Assembly: GCA_022600255.1 (NCBI GenBank)
Contig: JAHZKU010000218.1
Coordinates: 1-6,329 of the forward strand
Source of the DNA: Actinomycetes bacterium
GTDB lineage: Bacteria > Actinomycetota > Actinomycetes > S36-B12 > GCA-2699445
Direction of reading: 5' to 3'
Length of the DNA stretch: 6,329 bases
The notes beneath the pieces were generated by a model. The model saw only the letters and a list, made by a program, of their open reading frames with translations. It had not been told where the DNA came from and searched no databases. The translations under genes and the position numbers were made by a program. Shown here one piece after another: positions 5,760 to 6,329 of the stretch; positions within the stretch are counted from its first letter, which is position 1; every line of letters starts with the position of its first letter.

Positions 5760-6329
5760 TCAGTCTAGTACCGGGAAAATCCGACCGGTGTTTTCGCCAG
5801 TCTCGTAGATCGCAGCTGGCGGTCCAACGATCAGCGGATCAGGCGTACCAGCCACGGATTCGTCCTTGTCCGGGTAGTCCATCTGACTCAGCACCCATCG
5901 CATGGCCTCGATGCGACCCCGCTTCTTGTCGTTGCTGCGCACGACAGTCCAGGGGGCGTTCTGGGTGTCGGTGTACCAGAACATGCCTTCCTTGGCCACG
6001 GTGTACTTCTCCCAGCGATCCAAGGAGGCGAGATCCATGGGGCTTAGCTTCCACTGTCGCACTGGGTCGATCCGACGAATCGTAAAGCGCGTTACCTGCT
6101 CTTTTCGCGAAACAGAGAACCAGAACTTGATCAGAATGATGCCTGTCTCCACCAGCATCGACTCAAACTTGGGCGTCTGCTGCATGAACTCGTCGTACTC
6201 TTCGTCCGTACAAAAGCCCATCACCCGCTCAACGCCGGCGCGGTTATACCAAGACCGGTCGAAAAGTACGATCTCACCGTCGGTGGGCAGATGCTTGATG
6301 TAGCGCTGGAAGTACCACTGCCCCTTCTC
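5760..6329 (-). CDS. ppk2: Polyphosphate kinase 2, 5' end outside window
   Basis: PPK2 enzymes transfer phosphate between inorganic polyphosphate and nucleotides, most often making ATP or GTP from the diphosphate. The 189 residues present are the C-terminal two thirds of a family protein of about 270-300. The fragment opens within the P-loop kinase core: GQWYFQRYI (3-11), then the Walker-B-like EIVLFDRSWYNR (19-30; D24, R25) and GVERVMGF (32-39). The lid follows with KFWFSVSRKEQ (68-78) and DPVRQWKLSPMD (88-99), then NAPWTVVRSNDKKRGR (124-139) near the end of the domain. The Walker A loop lies beyond the right edge. The frame is open to 6329, so the in-frame GTG at 6224 is internal and not the start. 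All visible motifs are intact. The gene leads the tightly packed run of AI-2E-like and GH76-like genes. Single-domain class I is likely, but substrate preference cannot be told from this part. Confidence 0.95.
   Translation of the reverse strand, partial: EKGQWYFQRYIKHLPTDGEIVLFDRSWYNRAGVERVMGFCTDEEYDEFMQQTPKFESMLVETGIILIKFWFSVSRKEQVTRFTIRRIDPVRQWKLSPMDLASLDRWEKYTVAKEGMFWYTDTQNAPWTVVRSNDKKRGRIEAMRWVLSQMDYPDKDESVAGTPDPLIVGPPAAIYETGENTGRIFPVLD

Overview
The window looks like a chromosomal segment from a moderately GC-rich actinobacterium. The evidence is a FadE5-type acyl-CoA dehydrogenase, a secreted coiled-coil M23 peptidase, a small four-helix membrane protein resembling the actinobacterial DUF6069 group, and many short inverted repeats in the gaps. 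I see no phage, transposon, CRISPR array, tRNA or rRNA. No genus can be named from the sequence alone.

Layout. Positions 1-1230 (minus) hold the first 410 codons of a fadE5-like acyl-CoA dehydrogenase that runs off the left edge. The 309-base gap upstream of it carries the clearest regulatory signal in the window: two 16-bp palindromes of one family (GYTACTMRCSAGTAAC) with centres 24 bp apart, lying over the best promoter candidates for fadE5. Positions 1540-2733 (minus) encode a secreted M23 endopeptidase with all expected metal and catalytic residues. A 321-base divergent gap with three short inverted repeats separates it from 3055-3642 (plus), a DUF6069-like membrane protein. That gene converges on, and overlaps by 13 bp, the end of a three-gene minus-strand cluster running from 6329 down to 3630: a polyphosphate kinase 2 (5' end outside the window), an AI-2E/PerM-family membrane protein, and a cytoplasmic protein resembling six-hairpin (GH76-like) glycoside hydrolases.

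How the genes fit together. fadE5 serves fatty-acid beta-oxidation and is probably controlled by a dimeric, perhaps TetR-type, repressor at the paired palindromes. The M23 protein acts on peptidoglycan outside the membrane. The ppk2 / AI-2E / GH76-like genes are packed with a 4-nt gap and then an ATGA start-stop overlap, so they are very probably one transcript with coupled translation, although their joint function is not evident. Nothing in the window amounts to a clearly new multi-gene system. The points most worth a second look are the operator pair, the GH76-like protein with an apparently altered catalytic Asp pair, and its coupling to ppk2.
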